In this document: one piece after another, positions 27,808 to 35,035 of the stretch
Layout of the letters: each line of letters starts with the position of its first letter
Position numbering within the stretch: position 1 is the stretch's first letter
Made by a program: the position numbers and the translations under genes
Source of the DNA: CAYVTV01 sp964526475
GTDB taxonomy: Bacteria; Bacteroidota; Bacteroidia; Bacteroidales; GCA-2748055
Direction of reading: 5' to 3'
DNA length: 62,056 nucleotides
Assembly: GCA_964526475.1 (NCBI GenBank)
Contig: CAZGKF010000013.1
Coordinates: 1-62,056, forward strand
The notes under the pieces: model-generated
Database searches by the model: none
Told to the model about the DNA's origin: nothing
Seen by the model: the letters and a program-made list of their open reading frames with translations, nothing else

Positions 27808-28636
27808 TAAATTCGAAAAAATTGGAAATAGCCTTATTCAACATGGAAAATTGAATAATAGAATTTATCTTATGAAGTATGGTGGTGATGAACCAGCAAG
27901 TTTACTAAGTGAATTAGAAGATTTAGCACTTAAGGAAAATTATTCCAAGATTTTCATGAAAATTCCGGCATCGAATGCTCCTGTATTTTTATCCGGTGAT
28001 TATAAAGTGGAAGCATTTATACCCCGGTTTTTCAATTTTATCGAAGATGCTTTCTTCCTTTCAAAATTTCTTGATCCTTTAAGGGATAAACCTCCTATTA
28101 ATAAACTTCTTAAGCTAAGTGAAATTTTATCACGGGATTATAAATATGAAAAGCCTAAAGTTAATAAAAGATTTATTATTAAGGAGTTGGATTCCGGCGA
28201 TGCAGGAGTAATAAGTGCTCTTTACAGTAAAGTGTTTATGTCATATCCGTTTCCGGTATATGATAAAAATTATATCTTAAAGACAATGCGAGAAAATTTC
28301 ATTTATTTTGGAGTTTTTTCTGAAGGCCAACTGGTTGGCGTTTCTTCATCCGAAATTTATCTCGATTCAGTCAATGCCGAAATGACAGATTTTGCAGTAA
28401 TACCGGAAATGCGTGGCAACAGACTGGCTTTGCTTTTGTTGGCAAATATGGAGCAAAAGATGCGTGAACAAGGTATCAAAACGGTATATACTATTGCCAG
28501 GTTGAATTCAATTCCTATGAATGTTACTTTTCTAAAGAGAGGTTACAGGTATGGTGGAACCCTCATTAATAACACAAATATTTCAGGTAAAATTGAAAGC
28601 ATGAATGTGCTTTACAAATATTTATCAGAAGAATAA
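27776..28636 (+). CDS. ablB: Beta-lysine N6-acetyltransferase
   Basis: The ATG at 27776 gives 286 residues; an in-frame TTG two codons earlier is less likely. The C-terminal half is a GNAT acetyltransferase fold, with an acetyl-CoA loop around PEMRGNRLALLLL and an ending typical of AblB (N-N-T-N-I-S-G). It would acetylate beta-lysine from the upstream aminomutase using acetyl-CoA. The overlap with ablA and the shared stop/start with the symporter gene indicate one translationally coupled operon. Confidence 0.88.
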   Translation: MKDLKDGIIHDKFEKIGNSLIQHGKLNNRIYLMKYGGDEPASLLSELEDLALKENYSKIFMKIPASNAPVFLSGDYKVEAFIPRFFNFIEDAFFLSKFLDPLRDKPPINKLLKLSEILSRDYKYEKPKVNKRFIIKELDSGDAGVISALYSKVFMSYPFPVYDKNYILKTMRENFIYFGVFSEGQLVGVSSSEIYLDSVNAEMTDFAVIPEMRGNRLALLLLANMEQKMREQGIKTVYTIARLNSIPMNVTFLKRGYRYGGTLINNTNISGKIESMNVLYKYLSEE

Positions 28637-30051
28637 TGCATATTATTGATATTCTTATTTTCATCTCCTATCTTCTTGTATTACTTGGTGTAGGTTTATT
28701 CTTTTTTAAGAGAAACAAATCTGCAGATGACTATTTTGTTGGAGGTAGAAGAATGAATAGTTTACACATCGGATTATCTGTTGTTGCTACTGATGTTGGC
28801 GGAGGTTTTTCTATTGGATTAGGTGGGTTGGGTTTTCTCATGGGACTTTCCGGCAGCTGGTTATTATTCACCGGCTTAATAGGGGCATGGCTCAGCGGAG
28901 TGTTCCTTATTCCAAAGGTGTTAAGGCACGATAAAGAAAAGAACCTGCTCACTTTTCCGCAATTTCTTGAGAGTGTATTTGATAAAAGGGTGGCATTATT
29001 TGCCGGCGTGATCTCGGCTATAGGTTACTTAGGATTTACCAGTTCGCAAATTCTTGCAGGTGCAAAATTGGCTTCATCAACTTTCTCGGGTTTGACAATG
29101 AACAATGCATTATTGATAATGGGAATTATAGCTGTTTTATATACCGGATTAGGTGGAATGAAGGCGGTAATATATACAGATACCATCCAATGGATTGTTC
29201 TGATGACAGGATTAATATTTGTAGCGATTCCATTCGCGTATATAAGGATTGGTGGCATTAATGTAATCAGAGATACACTTCCTTCAGAGTTTCTTTCCTT
29301 ACAAAATATTTCCTGGCAGCAATTTGTAAATTGGCTGTTCACTATCATCCCTATATGGTTTATTGGAATGACTCTCTACCAAAGAATTTATGCCTCAAAA
29401 GATAAAAAAACAGCTCAAAAAGCATGGTTTATTGCCGGATTATTTGAATTCCCTGTCATGGCATTTACAGGAGTTATTTTAGGAATGTTCGCACGTGTGG
29501 CTATTGAAAATAGCATGATACCAGGATTTACAACAGTTAATATTGATGCGGAAATGGGTTTGCCTTTACTTTTAAAAACAATTTTACCGGTAGGTTTTCT
29601 GGGGATTGTATTATCAGCATATTTTTCAGCAATTATGTCTACAGCCGATAGTTGTTTGATGGCTTCATCAGGAAATATTTTAACCGATATAATAAAAAAA
29701 CATAATGATAAAAGTAGTTTAAAAATCTCCCAGATAATTACTCTGGTTATCGGGAGCTTAGCATTATTACTCGCTCTAAAAATGGAAAATGTACTGGAAC
29801 TAATGTTGCATTCCTATTCATTTATGGTGTCCGGAATGATCATTCCAGTGGCTGCTGCATTATTTTCCAGGAACCCTGATCCATTAGCTGCATTAACTTC
29901 AATGATAACAGGAGGCACAACTACTTTATGCCTTATTTTGTTAAACACCAATCTTCCATTCGGACTTGATGCTAATATATTTGGCATATCCTTTTCGGGG
30001 ATATCTTATTGCTTAGTCCATTTATCAACCTGCAAAAAAAGTAAAGCTTAA
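28636..30051 (+). CDS. Sodium:solute symporter (SSS family)
   Basis: This 471-residue protein has about thirteen hydrophobic helices and the SSS hallmarks, including an early GGR...S motif and a conserved stretch SAYFSAIMSTADSCLM with the sodium-site Ser/Thr region. Its ATG overlaps the last base of the ablB stop codon. In this context it probably imports a compatible solute or lysine under sodium drive; the substrate is inferred only from the operon. Confidence 0.87.
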   Translation: MHIIDILIFISYLLVLLGVGLFFFKRNKSADDYFVGGRRMNSLHIGLSVVATDVGGGFSIGLGGLGFLMGLSGSWLLFTGLIGAWLSGVFLIPKVLRHDKEKNLLTFPQFLESVFDKRVALFAGVISAIGYLGFTSSQILAGAKLASSTFSGLTMNNALLIMGIIAVLYTGLGGMKAVIYTDTIQWIVLMTGLIFVAIPFAYIRIGGINVIRDTLPSEFLSLQNISWQQFVNWLFTIIPIWFIGMTLYQRIYASKDKKTAQKAWFIAGLFEFPVMAFTGVILGMFARVAIENSMIPGFTTVNIDAEMGLPLLLKTILPVGFLGIVLSAYFSAIMSTADSCLMASSGNILTDIIKKHNDKSSLKISQIITLVIGSLALLLALKMENVLELMLHSYSFMVSGMIIPVAAALFSRNPDPLAALTSMITGGTTTLCLILLNTNLPFGLDANIFGISFSGISYCLVHLSTCKKSKA

Positions 30052-30091
30052 GTTCTTTTCTCATTTATTTTCATAATCTTTTTTTGACTTC

Positions 30092-30508
30092 TCATTGTAC
30101 CCGGAATCCAAATGCCCTTAGCCATTCATCATCAGGTCTCACCATTTTTCGCTTTTCAAGATTAAATAAAGCAGCTGTGAATACAGCTTTACTTGCAATC
30201 TCCTTTTTTTCATTGATCATTATCTGATCAAAAAAGAAAATCAAATCGTTTTTTCTCCTGCTGGTTGTTTCTATGATAATTCTCTGACCGGCTAAAAGTT
30301 CCTTGCTGAATCTGACTGTTACCTCCAGTATGACAGGTCCTGTCTTGTTTTCCCTTATAACATCATATCCCTTTCCGCTTGATTTCAGTATGTTCCATCT
30401 TGCCTTTTCATAGAGCATAAGATAATTCGCATTATTCACATGACCATACTCATCGAGCAAATCTTCCTCAACTACAAATTCAAAAATAAATTTTTTATCT
30501 GAACTCAT
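30092..30508 (-). CDS. Acyl-CoA thioesterase, 4HBT hotdog fold
   Basis: This 138-residue protein has the 4-hydroxybenzoyl-CoA thioesterase-type motif DEYGHVNNANY with the catalytic acidic residue near residue 17, followed by the long helix ending in YEKAR. It hydrolyses acyl-CoA thioesters; chain preference is unknown. Its start overlaps the stop of the upstream lipoprotein gene by four bases, so the two form one operon. Confidence 0.85.
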   Translation of the reverse strand: MSSDKKFIFEFVVEEDLLDEYGHVNNANYLMLYEKARWNILKSSGKGYDVIRENKTGPVILEVTVRFSKELLAGQRIIIETTSRRKNDLIFFFDQIMINEKKEIASKAVFTAALFNLEKRKMVRPDDEWLRAFGFRVQ

Positions 30509-31035
30509 CTGGCTGGTGTTTTTACCAGAGTATCGGAAACTACAAAGAATCCTGCTTTCACAAGTTTTTTAAGCTCAGGTAGTGTCGGATTTAGAATGTA
30601 ATCTTTCGATTCCGACTCCTTTGAATCGATATAACTGATTTCTGTTAATTCCCGAAAATCTTCCAGGTTTCCTTCTTCAAGGGAAGAGTTTTTCAAAAAC
30701 AACATTTTCCCTCTCACTGAAAGAAGATATAAATGCCAGAGTTCATTATCCTGGTTTTTTATATTAATATAATAATCTCCGCGGAATTTTCTGGCTATCA
30801 TATTATCGTTCATGGAAAGTTTCAGTTCCTTTTCTTCCTCAAGAAATACATTAATATAATCTTTATGAATCTCAAATAATGTATTCTGGTCGGAGATATT
30901 CTGGTACGTACCCCTCAGCTTGCCGGGAAATTCTGTCAGGTTTTTTTTTTCGGCCGGTTGCGGTTGTTCAAAATAAACAACTGTACATGATGCTGATAAA
31001 AAGCATAGACATATAATTAAGAATGTGGTTCTCAT
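30505..31035 (-). CDS. Lipoprotein of unknown function
   Basis: This 176-residue protein has a clear lipobox (SASC, Cys17). The mature part mixes beta strands and charged turns, and I recognise no family. It overlaps the thioesterase gene by four bases. Its promoter should lie in 31036-31130. Confidence 0.7.
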   Translation of the reverse strand: MRTTFLIICLCFLSASCTVVYFEQPQPAEKKNLTEFPGKLRGTYQNISDQNTLFEIHKDYINVFLEEEKELKLSMNDNMIARKFRGDYYINIKNQDNELWHLYLLSVRGKMLFLKNSSLEEGNLEDFRELTEISYIDSKESESKDYILNPTLPELKKLVKAGFFVVSDTLVKTPAR

Positions 31036-31436
31036 AATAGTTTATTTAAATTGCAACGACCTCAATATGTATTAAGGTATTAATGGCATGCTTCATTTCA
31101 TGGCTCAGAATAAGCCTTAATCCTGTTTCTATGTCAAAAAATTATCAAAACAAAGTTAAAATAACAAAATGAATTCTACTAAATTAACATTTATTAGTTT
31201 GTCAATAAGATTATTAAAGTTTCGCAGATGTTTAAATCATGCATACATTTTAAACCTGACCCACCCACCTTCGCCTTGCCAGGGCAGAGCAAGGCCTCCC
31301 TTGAATCCCCTTTTTTTTCAACTACTCTTTATAGATAAGTCCGTTGCTGAATAAATCAAAAAAGATTGTGTATATTATGTTGCTTCAAAACATAAAATGA
31401 AACCAATAATCTGTTTTTAAATTAAAAATAATTTTG
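31036..31436. other. Gene-free stretch with repeat and C-rich hairpin
   Basis: No gene is supported here. It holds the dispersed repeat at 31216-31234 and a C-rich patch (31258-31318) with a CCTTGC/GCAAGG hairpin, then AT-rich promoter DNA for the regulator gene. Confidence 0.6.
31216..31234 (+). repeat. Dispersed short repeat, copy 2
   Basis: AAAGTTTCGCAGATGTTTA on the plus strand. A C-rich patch follows about 30 bases later, as at the 47136 copy. Confidence 0.6.
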
Positions 31437-31462
31437 TATATTTGATAATTCTTAGATAAGAA
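31437..31462 (+). promoter_or_regulatory. -7 promoter element and palindromic operator before the Fur/PerR-type gene
   Basis: TATATTTG at 31437-31444 matches the Bacteroidota -7 consensus. A perfect palindrome TTCTTA-GA-TAAGAA follows at 31449-31462, overlapping the expected transcription start and ending 26 bases before the ATG. Position and symmetry fit an autoregulatory operator bound by the Fur-family product. The match to the Bacillus PerR box is only partial. Confidence 0.5.
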
Positions 31463-31488
31463 CAATTCCTAAATAAGAGTTCTGGTAA

Positions 31489-31920
31489 ATGGAATCAATG
31501 GATATAAGGGATACTTTGCTGAAGAATGGTTTAAAAATTACTCCACAGCGGATAGTTGTTATGGAAGCATTGCATAAACTAAAAGATCATCCTACTACAG
31601 AATGTATTATTGATTTCATAAAACAGAATCACCCAAATATAGCAACAGGAACGATTTATAAGATACTTGAAACTTTTGTTGAAAAAAAGATCATACAGAA
31701 AGTAAAAACAGATAAGGATATAATGCGTTATGATGCGGTTAAAGAGAACCACCATCATCTTTACTGTGCAAAATCTGATCGGATAGAAGACTTTTTTGAT
31801 GAAGACCTTGACCAGCTGATTGCTCAGTATTTTGAAAAAAAGAAGATTAAGGATTTCAGAATTGATGAAATTAAACTTCAGATACTTGGGGTATTTAATG
31901 AAAAGAGAAAGAATCAATAA
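31489..31920 (+). CDS. Fur-family transcriptional regulator, probably PerR-like
   Basis: This 143-residue protein has the Fur winged helix (LKITPQRIVVMEAL; TGTIYKILETFV) and the metal-binding HHHLYC at about residue 86. The second cysteine of the usual CxxC structural zinc site is absent (CAKSDRIEDF), so metal binding may differ from classical Fur. The next genes encode a ferritin-like protein and a peroxiredoxin, which points to peroxide sensing rather than general iron control. Start choice: the ATG at 31489; a second Met lies three codons on. Confidence 0.85.
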   Translation: MESMDIRDTLLKNGLKITPQRIVVMEALHKLKDHPTTECIIDFIKQNHPNIATGTIYKILETFVEKKIIQKVKTDKDIMRYDAVKENHHHLYCAKSDRIEDFFDEDLDQLIAQYFEKKKIKDFRIDEIKLQILGVFNEKRKNQ

Positions 31921-31950
31921 ATAAACACAGATAATTAAAATATTAAACTA

Positions 31951-32448
31951 ATGAAAGAAAAAAGCATTGAATTACTCAACAAAGCTGTTTCCGATGAACT
32001 AACAGCTGTTCACCAGTACATGTATTTCCATTTTCATTGTGATGACCAGGGCTATGACCTTCTTGCAGGTCTTTTCAAACGCACTGCTATTGAAGAAATG
32101 ATGCATATTGAAAAACTTGCTGAAAGGATACTCTTTCTTAAAGGGGAGGTTGATATAAAAGCCTCATCTGAGGTAGAAAGAGTGCATGATACAAAGAAAA
32201 TGCTCGAAATGGCTGCGGAAATGGAAACTCAAAGCGCAAATGATTATAATGTTTGGGCAAATGAGTGTGCGAAAAATGCCGACTCAGTGTCAAAGAAATT
32301 GTTTGAGACACTCGTAGAGGATGAAGAACGACACTTTGACCAGTTTGATGTTGAAATGGAGAATTTGAAAAAATTCGGAGATAATTATCTTGCTTTGCAG
32401 TCAATTGAAAGAAGTAAGAATATTTCAGCAGGAACAAAAACCGAATGA
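31951..32448 (+). CDS. Bacterioferritin-like ferritin
   Basis: This 165-residue four-helix protein has di-iron ligand motifs on each helix: Glu16 in SDELTAVHQY, EEMMH, EMETQ and EDEERHF. The Met in EEMMHIEK fits a heme-binding bacterioferritin. It stores iron and removes peroxide by oxidising Fe(II). It starts 30 bases after the regulator gene, so it is probably in the same transcript and under the same operator. Confidence 0.87.
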   Translation: MKEKSIELLNKAVSDELTAVHQYMYFHFHCDDQGYDLLAGLFKRTAIEEMMHIEKLAERILFLKGEVDIKASSEVERVHDTKKMLEMAAEMETQSANDYNVWANECAKNADSVSKKLFETLVEDEERHFDQFDVEMENLKKFGDNYLALQSIERSKNISAGTKTE

Positions 32449-32594
32449 AGAGTAAGGAATATCAGTATGGTATTTTGTTATTAGTTTCTGATATAATAAT
32501 TATTTGATTGTTCACCAGAACATCAGAAGATGACAGGATATCTTAAAACATATTTCCCCGTTAACTTAATTAATAACTTAAAATTTTAAATAAA

Positions 32595-33302
32595 ATGGAA
32601 GAAAATCAAATGATCTCAATGCCAAGGATAGGGGATAAAGCCCCTGAATTTAAAGCAGTTACAACACAGGGAAATATTAATTTCCCGTCTGATTACAAAG
32701 GAAACTGGGTAATACTTTTCAGTCATCCGGCTGATTTTACTCCGGTTTGCACCTCTGAATTTATGACTTTTGCCAGTATGGAGAAACAGTTTGAGGATGC
32801 AAATTGTAAACTGGTTGGTCTTTCTGTTGATGGATTATACAGTCATATAGCATGGCTCCGTACCATTAAAGAAAAGATTGAATACAAGGGGATGAAGAAT
32901 ATAGAAGTAAATTTTCCCCTTATTGAGGATATTACCATGGAAGTTTCCAAAAAATACGGGATGATCCAACCCGGGGAAAGCAGCACAAAAGCTGTAAGAG
33001 CAGTTTTTTTTATAGACCCGGCAGGAATTATCCGCACTATTATTTATTACCCCTTGAGCCTGGGTCGTAATTTTGACGAATTATACAGGGTCATCATTGC
33101 ATTGCAGACTGCTGATGCTTTCTCTATTGCAACTCCTGCCGACTGGCGTCCCGGAGATGATGTTATCGTTCCTCCGGCCGGATCTTGCGGCGTCGCTAAA
33201 TCACGAATGGATGGCAAAGAGGAAATGCATTGTTACGATTGGTTCTTCTGCACCAAAAAACTGGACAAGGAAAAAGTATTGAAAACAGTTTTAAAAAAAT
33301 AA
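32595..33302 (+). CDS. Peroxiredoxin (Prx6/archaeal AhpC type)
   Basis: This 235-residue thiol peroxidase has the catalytic motif PADFTPVCTSE with peroxidatic Cys52, and the long C-terminal extension of the Prx6 group with further cysteines (SCGV; HCYDWFFC) that can act in resolution. It reduces hydrogen peroxide and organic peroxides. It lies 146 bases after the ferritin gene, so it may be read through or have its own promoter. A terminator follows at 33343. Confidence 0.9.
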   Translation: MEENQMISMPRIGDKAPEFKAVTTQGNINFPSDYKGNWVILFSHPADFTPVCTSEFMTFASMEKQFEDANCKLVGLSVDGLYSHIAWLRTIKEKIEYKGMKNIEVNFPLIEDITMEVSKKYGMIQPGESSTKAVRAVFFIDPAGIIRTIIYYPLSLGRNFDELYRVIIALQTADAFSIATPADWRPGDDVIVPPAGSCGVAKSRMDGKEEMHCYDWFFCTKKLDKEKVLKTVLKK

Positions 33303-33342
33303 ATTTCTGATAGAGATTTTATATAGAATATTGTTTTTAAGA

Positions 33343-33379
33343 ATTGGTGACTTTCCATACGGTAGTCACCAATTTTTTT
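33343..33379 (+). terminator. Rho-independent terminator after the peroxiredoxin gene
   Basis: ATTGGTGACT (33343-33352) pairs perfectly with AGTCACCAAT (33364-33373), loop of 11 bases, followed by seven T residues. Confidence 0.85.
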
Positions 33380-33407
33380 GATTTTAATTCTAAAGTAACT
33401 AAAGTTG

Positions 33408-33426
33408 AGCATGTGCGAAACTTTAG
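33408..33426 (-). repeat. Dispersed short repeat, copy 3 (one-base variant)
   Basis: On the minus strand this reads CTAAAGTTTCGCACATGCTC-like sequence, differing from the AAGTTTCGCAGATG core at one base. Here the flanks make a perfect 8-bp inverted repeat (CTAAAGTT ... AACTTTAG, 33399-33426). Confidence 0.55.
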
Positions 33427-33555
33427 CAAAAAATTAATCAGCTTTTTATTGAACAAAAGTCTTAATTATTGTTTATAGCATAAGCAAGAATACAGATTAT
33501 ATATCTAATTATAACTTTGCAAAATAAATTCAGAATCCTTTAAACTAATTCAATT

Positions 33556-34464
33556 ATGCCTATAAATGTCCCAAATAACCTGCCTGCAATTAATGTGCTG
33601 AAAGATGAGAATATATTTGTCATGGAAGAAAACCGGGCGATCCACCAGGATATACGTCCTCTTCGCATTGCACTTCTCAATCTTATGCCGGTAAAAATTG
33701 TTGTGGAAACAGATTTGATCCGGATATTGTCAAATACTTCTTTGCAGGTTGAACTGGATCTTTTTTTCATGAATGTTCATGAATCAAAGAATACGCCAGG
33801 AGAACATCTGAAGGTTTTTTACAAGACATTTGATCAGATTAAACACAGGAGATACGATGGTCTGATAATTACCGGAGCCCCTGTGGAATTGCTTGAATTT
33901 GAGGAAGTGGACTACTGGGATTCATTATGTGAAGTAATGGAATGGAGTAGAACCAATGTTACCAATACTTTCCATATTTGCTGGGGTGCTCAGGCTGGAT
34001 TGTATTTTCACTACGGGATAAAGAAATATACTCTCCCTGAAAAAGTATTTGGTATATTCGATCATGTCATTACAGACTCCAAAATCCCTCTTGTTCGTGG
34101 TTTTGATGACGTGTTTCCTGCACCTCATTCAAGATATACGGAAAATCGTATTGGAGATATCAGGAAACATCCGGATATTTTTTTACTTGCTTATTCAGAA
34201 AAAGTCGGGTCAAATATTGCAGTTTCAAAAGATGGAAGACAGATATTTATTGCGGGACACCTGGAATACAACCCCCTTACACTTAAAAATGAGTATGAAA
34301 GAGATATTTCCAGGGGACTTACTACTAAGGTGCCTGAAAATTATTTTCCCGGTGATAATCCTGAATTGCCCCCCATAACACGTTGGAGGGCGCATGCAAA
34401 TCTGCTTTTCTCTAACTGGCTCAATTATTATGTTTACCAGGAAACTCCATACGACTGGAGATGA
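33556..34464 (+). CDS. metA: Homoserine O-acyltransferase, predicted O-acetyltransferase
   Basis: This 302-residue enzyme starts methionine synthesis by acylating homoserine. Nucleophile Cys142 (HICWGAQAG) and the H-x-E pair in AGHLEYNP are present. Residue 111 is Glu (GAPVELLEF). In characterised MetA proteins, Gly111 marks succinyl-CoA use (E. coli) and Glu111 marks acetyl-CoA use (Bacillus cereus), so acetyl-CoA is predicted. A -7-like TAACTTTG lies at 33512-33519. No SAM or methionine riboswitch was recognised in the 250-base upstream region. Confidence 0.92.
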   Translation: MPINVPNNLPAINVLKDENIFVMEENRAIHQDIRPLRIALLNLMPVKIVVETDLIRILSNTSLQVELDLFFMNVHESKNTPGEHLKVFYKTFDQIKHRRYDGLIITGAPVELLEFEEVDYWDSLCEVMEWSRTNVTNTFHICWGAQAGLYFHYGIKKYTLPEKVFGIFDHVITDSKIPLVRGFDDVFPAPHSRYTENRIGDIRKHPDIFLLAYSEKVGSNIAVSKDGRQIFIAGHLEYNPLTLKNEYERDISRGLTTKVPENYFPGDNPELPPITRWRAHANLLFSNWLNYYVYQETPYDWR

Positions 34465-34818
34465 TCTGTTAAGCGTACCGGAGAACTCTCTTATAAACTC
34501 ATCGATATGCGGTAATGACCCCGGAATTTTAAAAATCCTCACCATTTTCTGTCTTCGACACTTTTCTCCATCAGATTTTATATTCTCACCTTTTCAGGTT
34601 AATAAGATTTTAAGATGATAATTTGGGTGTCCCTCTGAGGTGTCAGAAAAAGAAGTTAAAAAAATGTTATGAATTCTAATTGACTAATTTTTTCCTAAAA
34701 TATTTAACTATTTTAGCATGCTGTATAAAGTCAATTATATTTAACAGGCATCAACTTAATAAATGACTGAAATAAATATATAATAGTTTTAAATTATTAT
34801 AATAAATGCATTCAATGT
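34465..34818. other. Gene-free stretch between metA and the gltB promoter
   Basis: No gene or clear terminator is visible here. The right half is very AT-rich. Confidence 0.55.
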
Positions 34819-34849
34819 TTTGAATTATAAAAAAATGACCTTATATTTG
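34819..34849 (+). promoter_or_regulatory. gltBD promoter (Bacteroidota -33/-7)
   Basis: TTTG at 34819-34822, a 19-base spacer, and TATATTTG at 34842-34849 match the Bacteroidota consensus exactly. The transcript should start near 34856, about 180 bases before gltB. Confidence 0.75.
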
Positions 34850-34866
34850 TACATTATTTTACTGCT

Positions 34867-34935
34867 ATGATGAATCTGAAACATGTGTATAATCACTTTC
34901 ATCTTGCTTCCGGGAGGAGGTTACGGTTCTCATGA
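34867..34935 (+). CDS. Putative 22-codon leader peptide of the gltBD transcript
   Basis: This short frame begins about 11 bases after the predicted transcript start and ends in TGA before the terminator hairpin. The peptide starts M-M-N-L-K-H-V-Y-N-H-F-H and has three His codons, but no single residue dominates. Its position suits a ribosome-mediated attenuator. Unlike the trp leader at 41127, the sensed amino acid is not obvious, and translation is unproven. Confidence 0.4.
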   Translation: MMNLKHVYNHFHLASGRRLRFS

Positions 34936-35001
34936 GGAGGGTTTCTTTTTGTCTGTAAAGAGGTTAACCGTTCTCATTTAATGAAGAGCGGTTTTTTTTT
35001 T
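34923..35001 (+). promoter_or_regulatory. Transcription attenuator in the gltB leader
   Basis: A terminator hairpin runs from 34966 to 34993: AACCGTTCT pairs with AGAGCGGTT (one G-U pair), and four more pairs follow past a bulge. About ten T residues follow (34992-35001). Upstream, ACGGTT at 34923-34928 complements AACCGT at 34966-34971, the left arm of the terminator, so it can form a competing antiterminator. The structure lies between the promoter and gltB, so most transcription would stop here unless relieved. Confidence 0.7.
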
Positions 35002-35035
35002 AATAATAGTAATAGCAAGAAAAAAGTTTTGAATT

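Noticed and set aside
31169..31354. 61-residue open frame on the plus strand
   Set aside because: It overlaps the dispersed repeat and C-rich patch and has no protein-like composition.
33380..33555. Possible SAM or methionine riboswitch before metA
   Set aside because: Only 175 bases separate it from the previous terminator. They are AT-rich with no recognisable riboswitch core and no terminator before metA.
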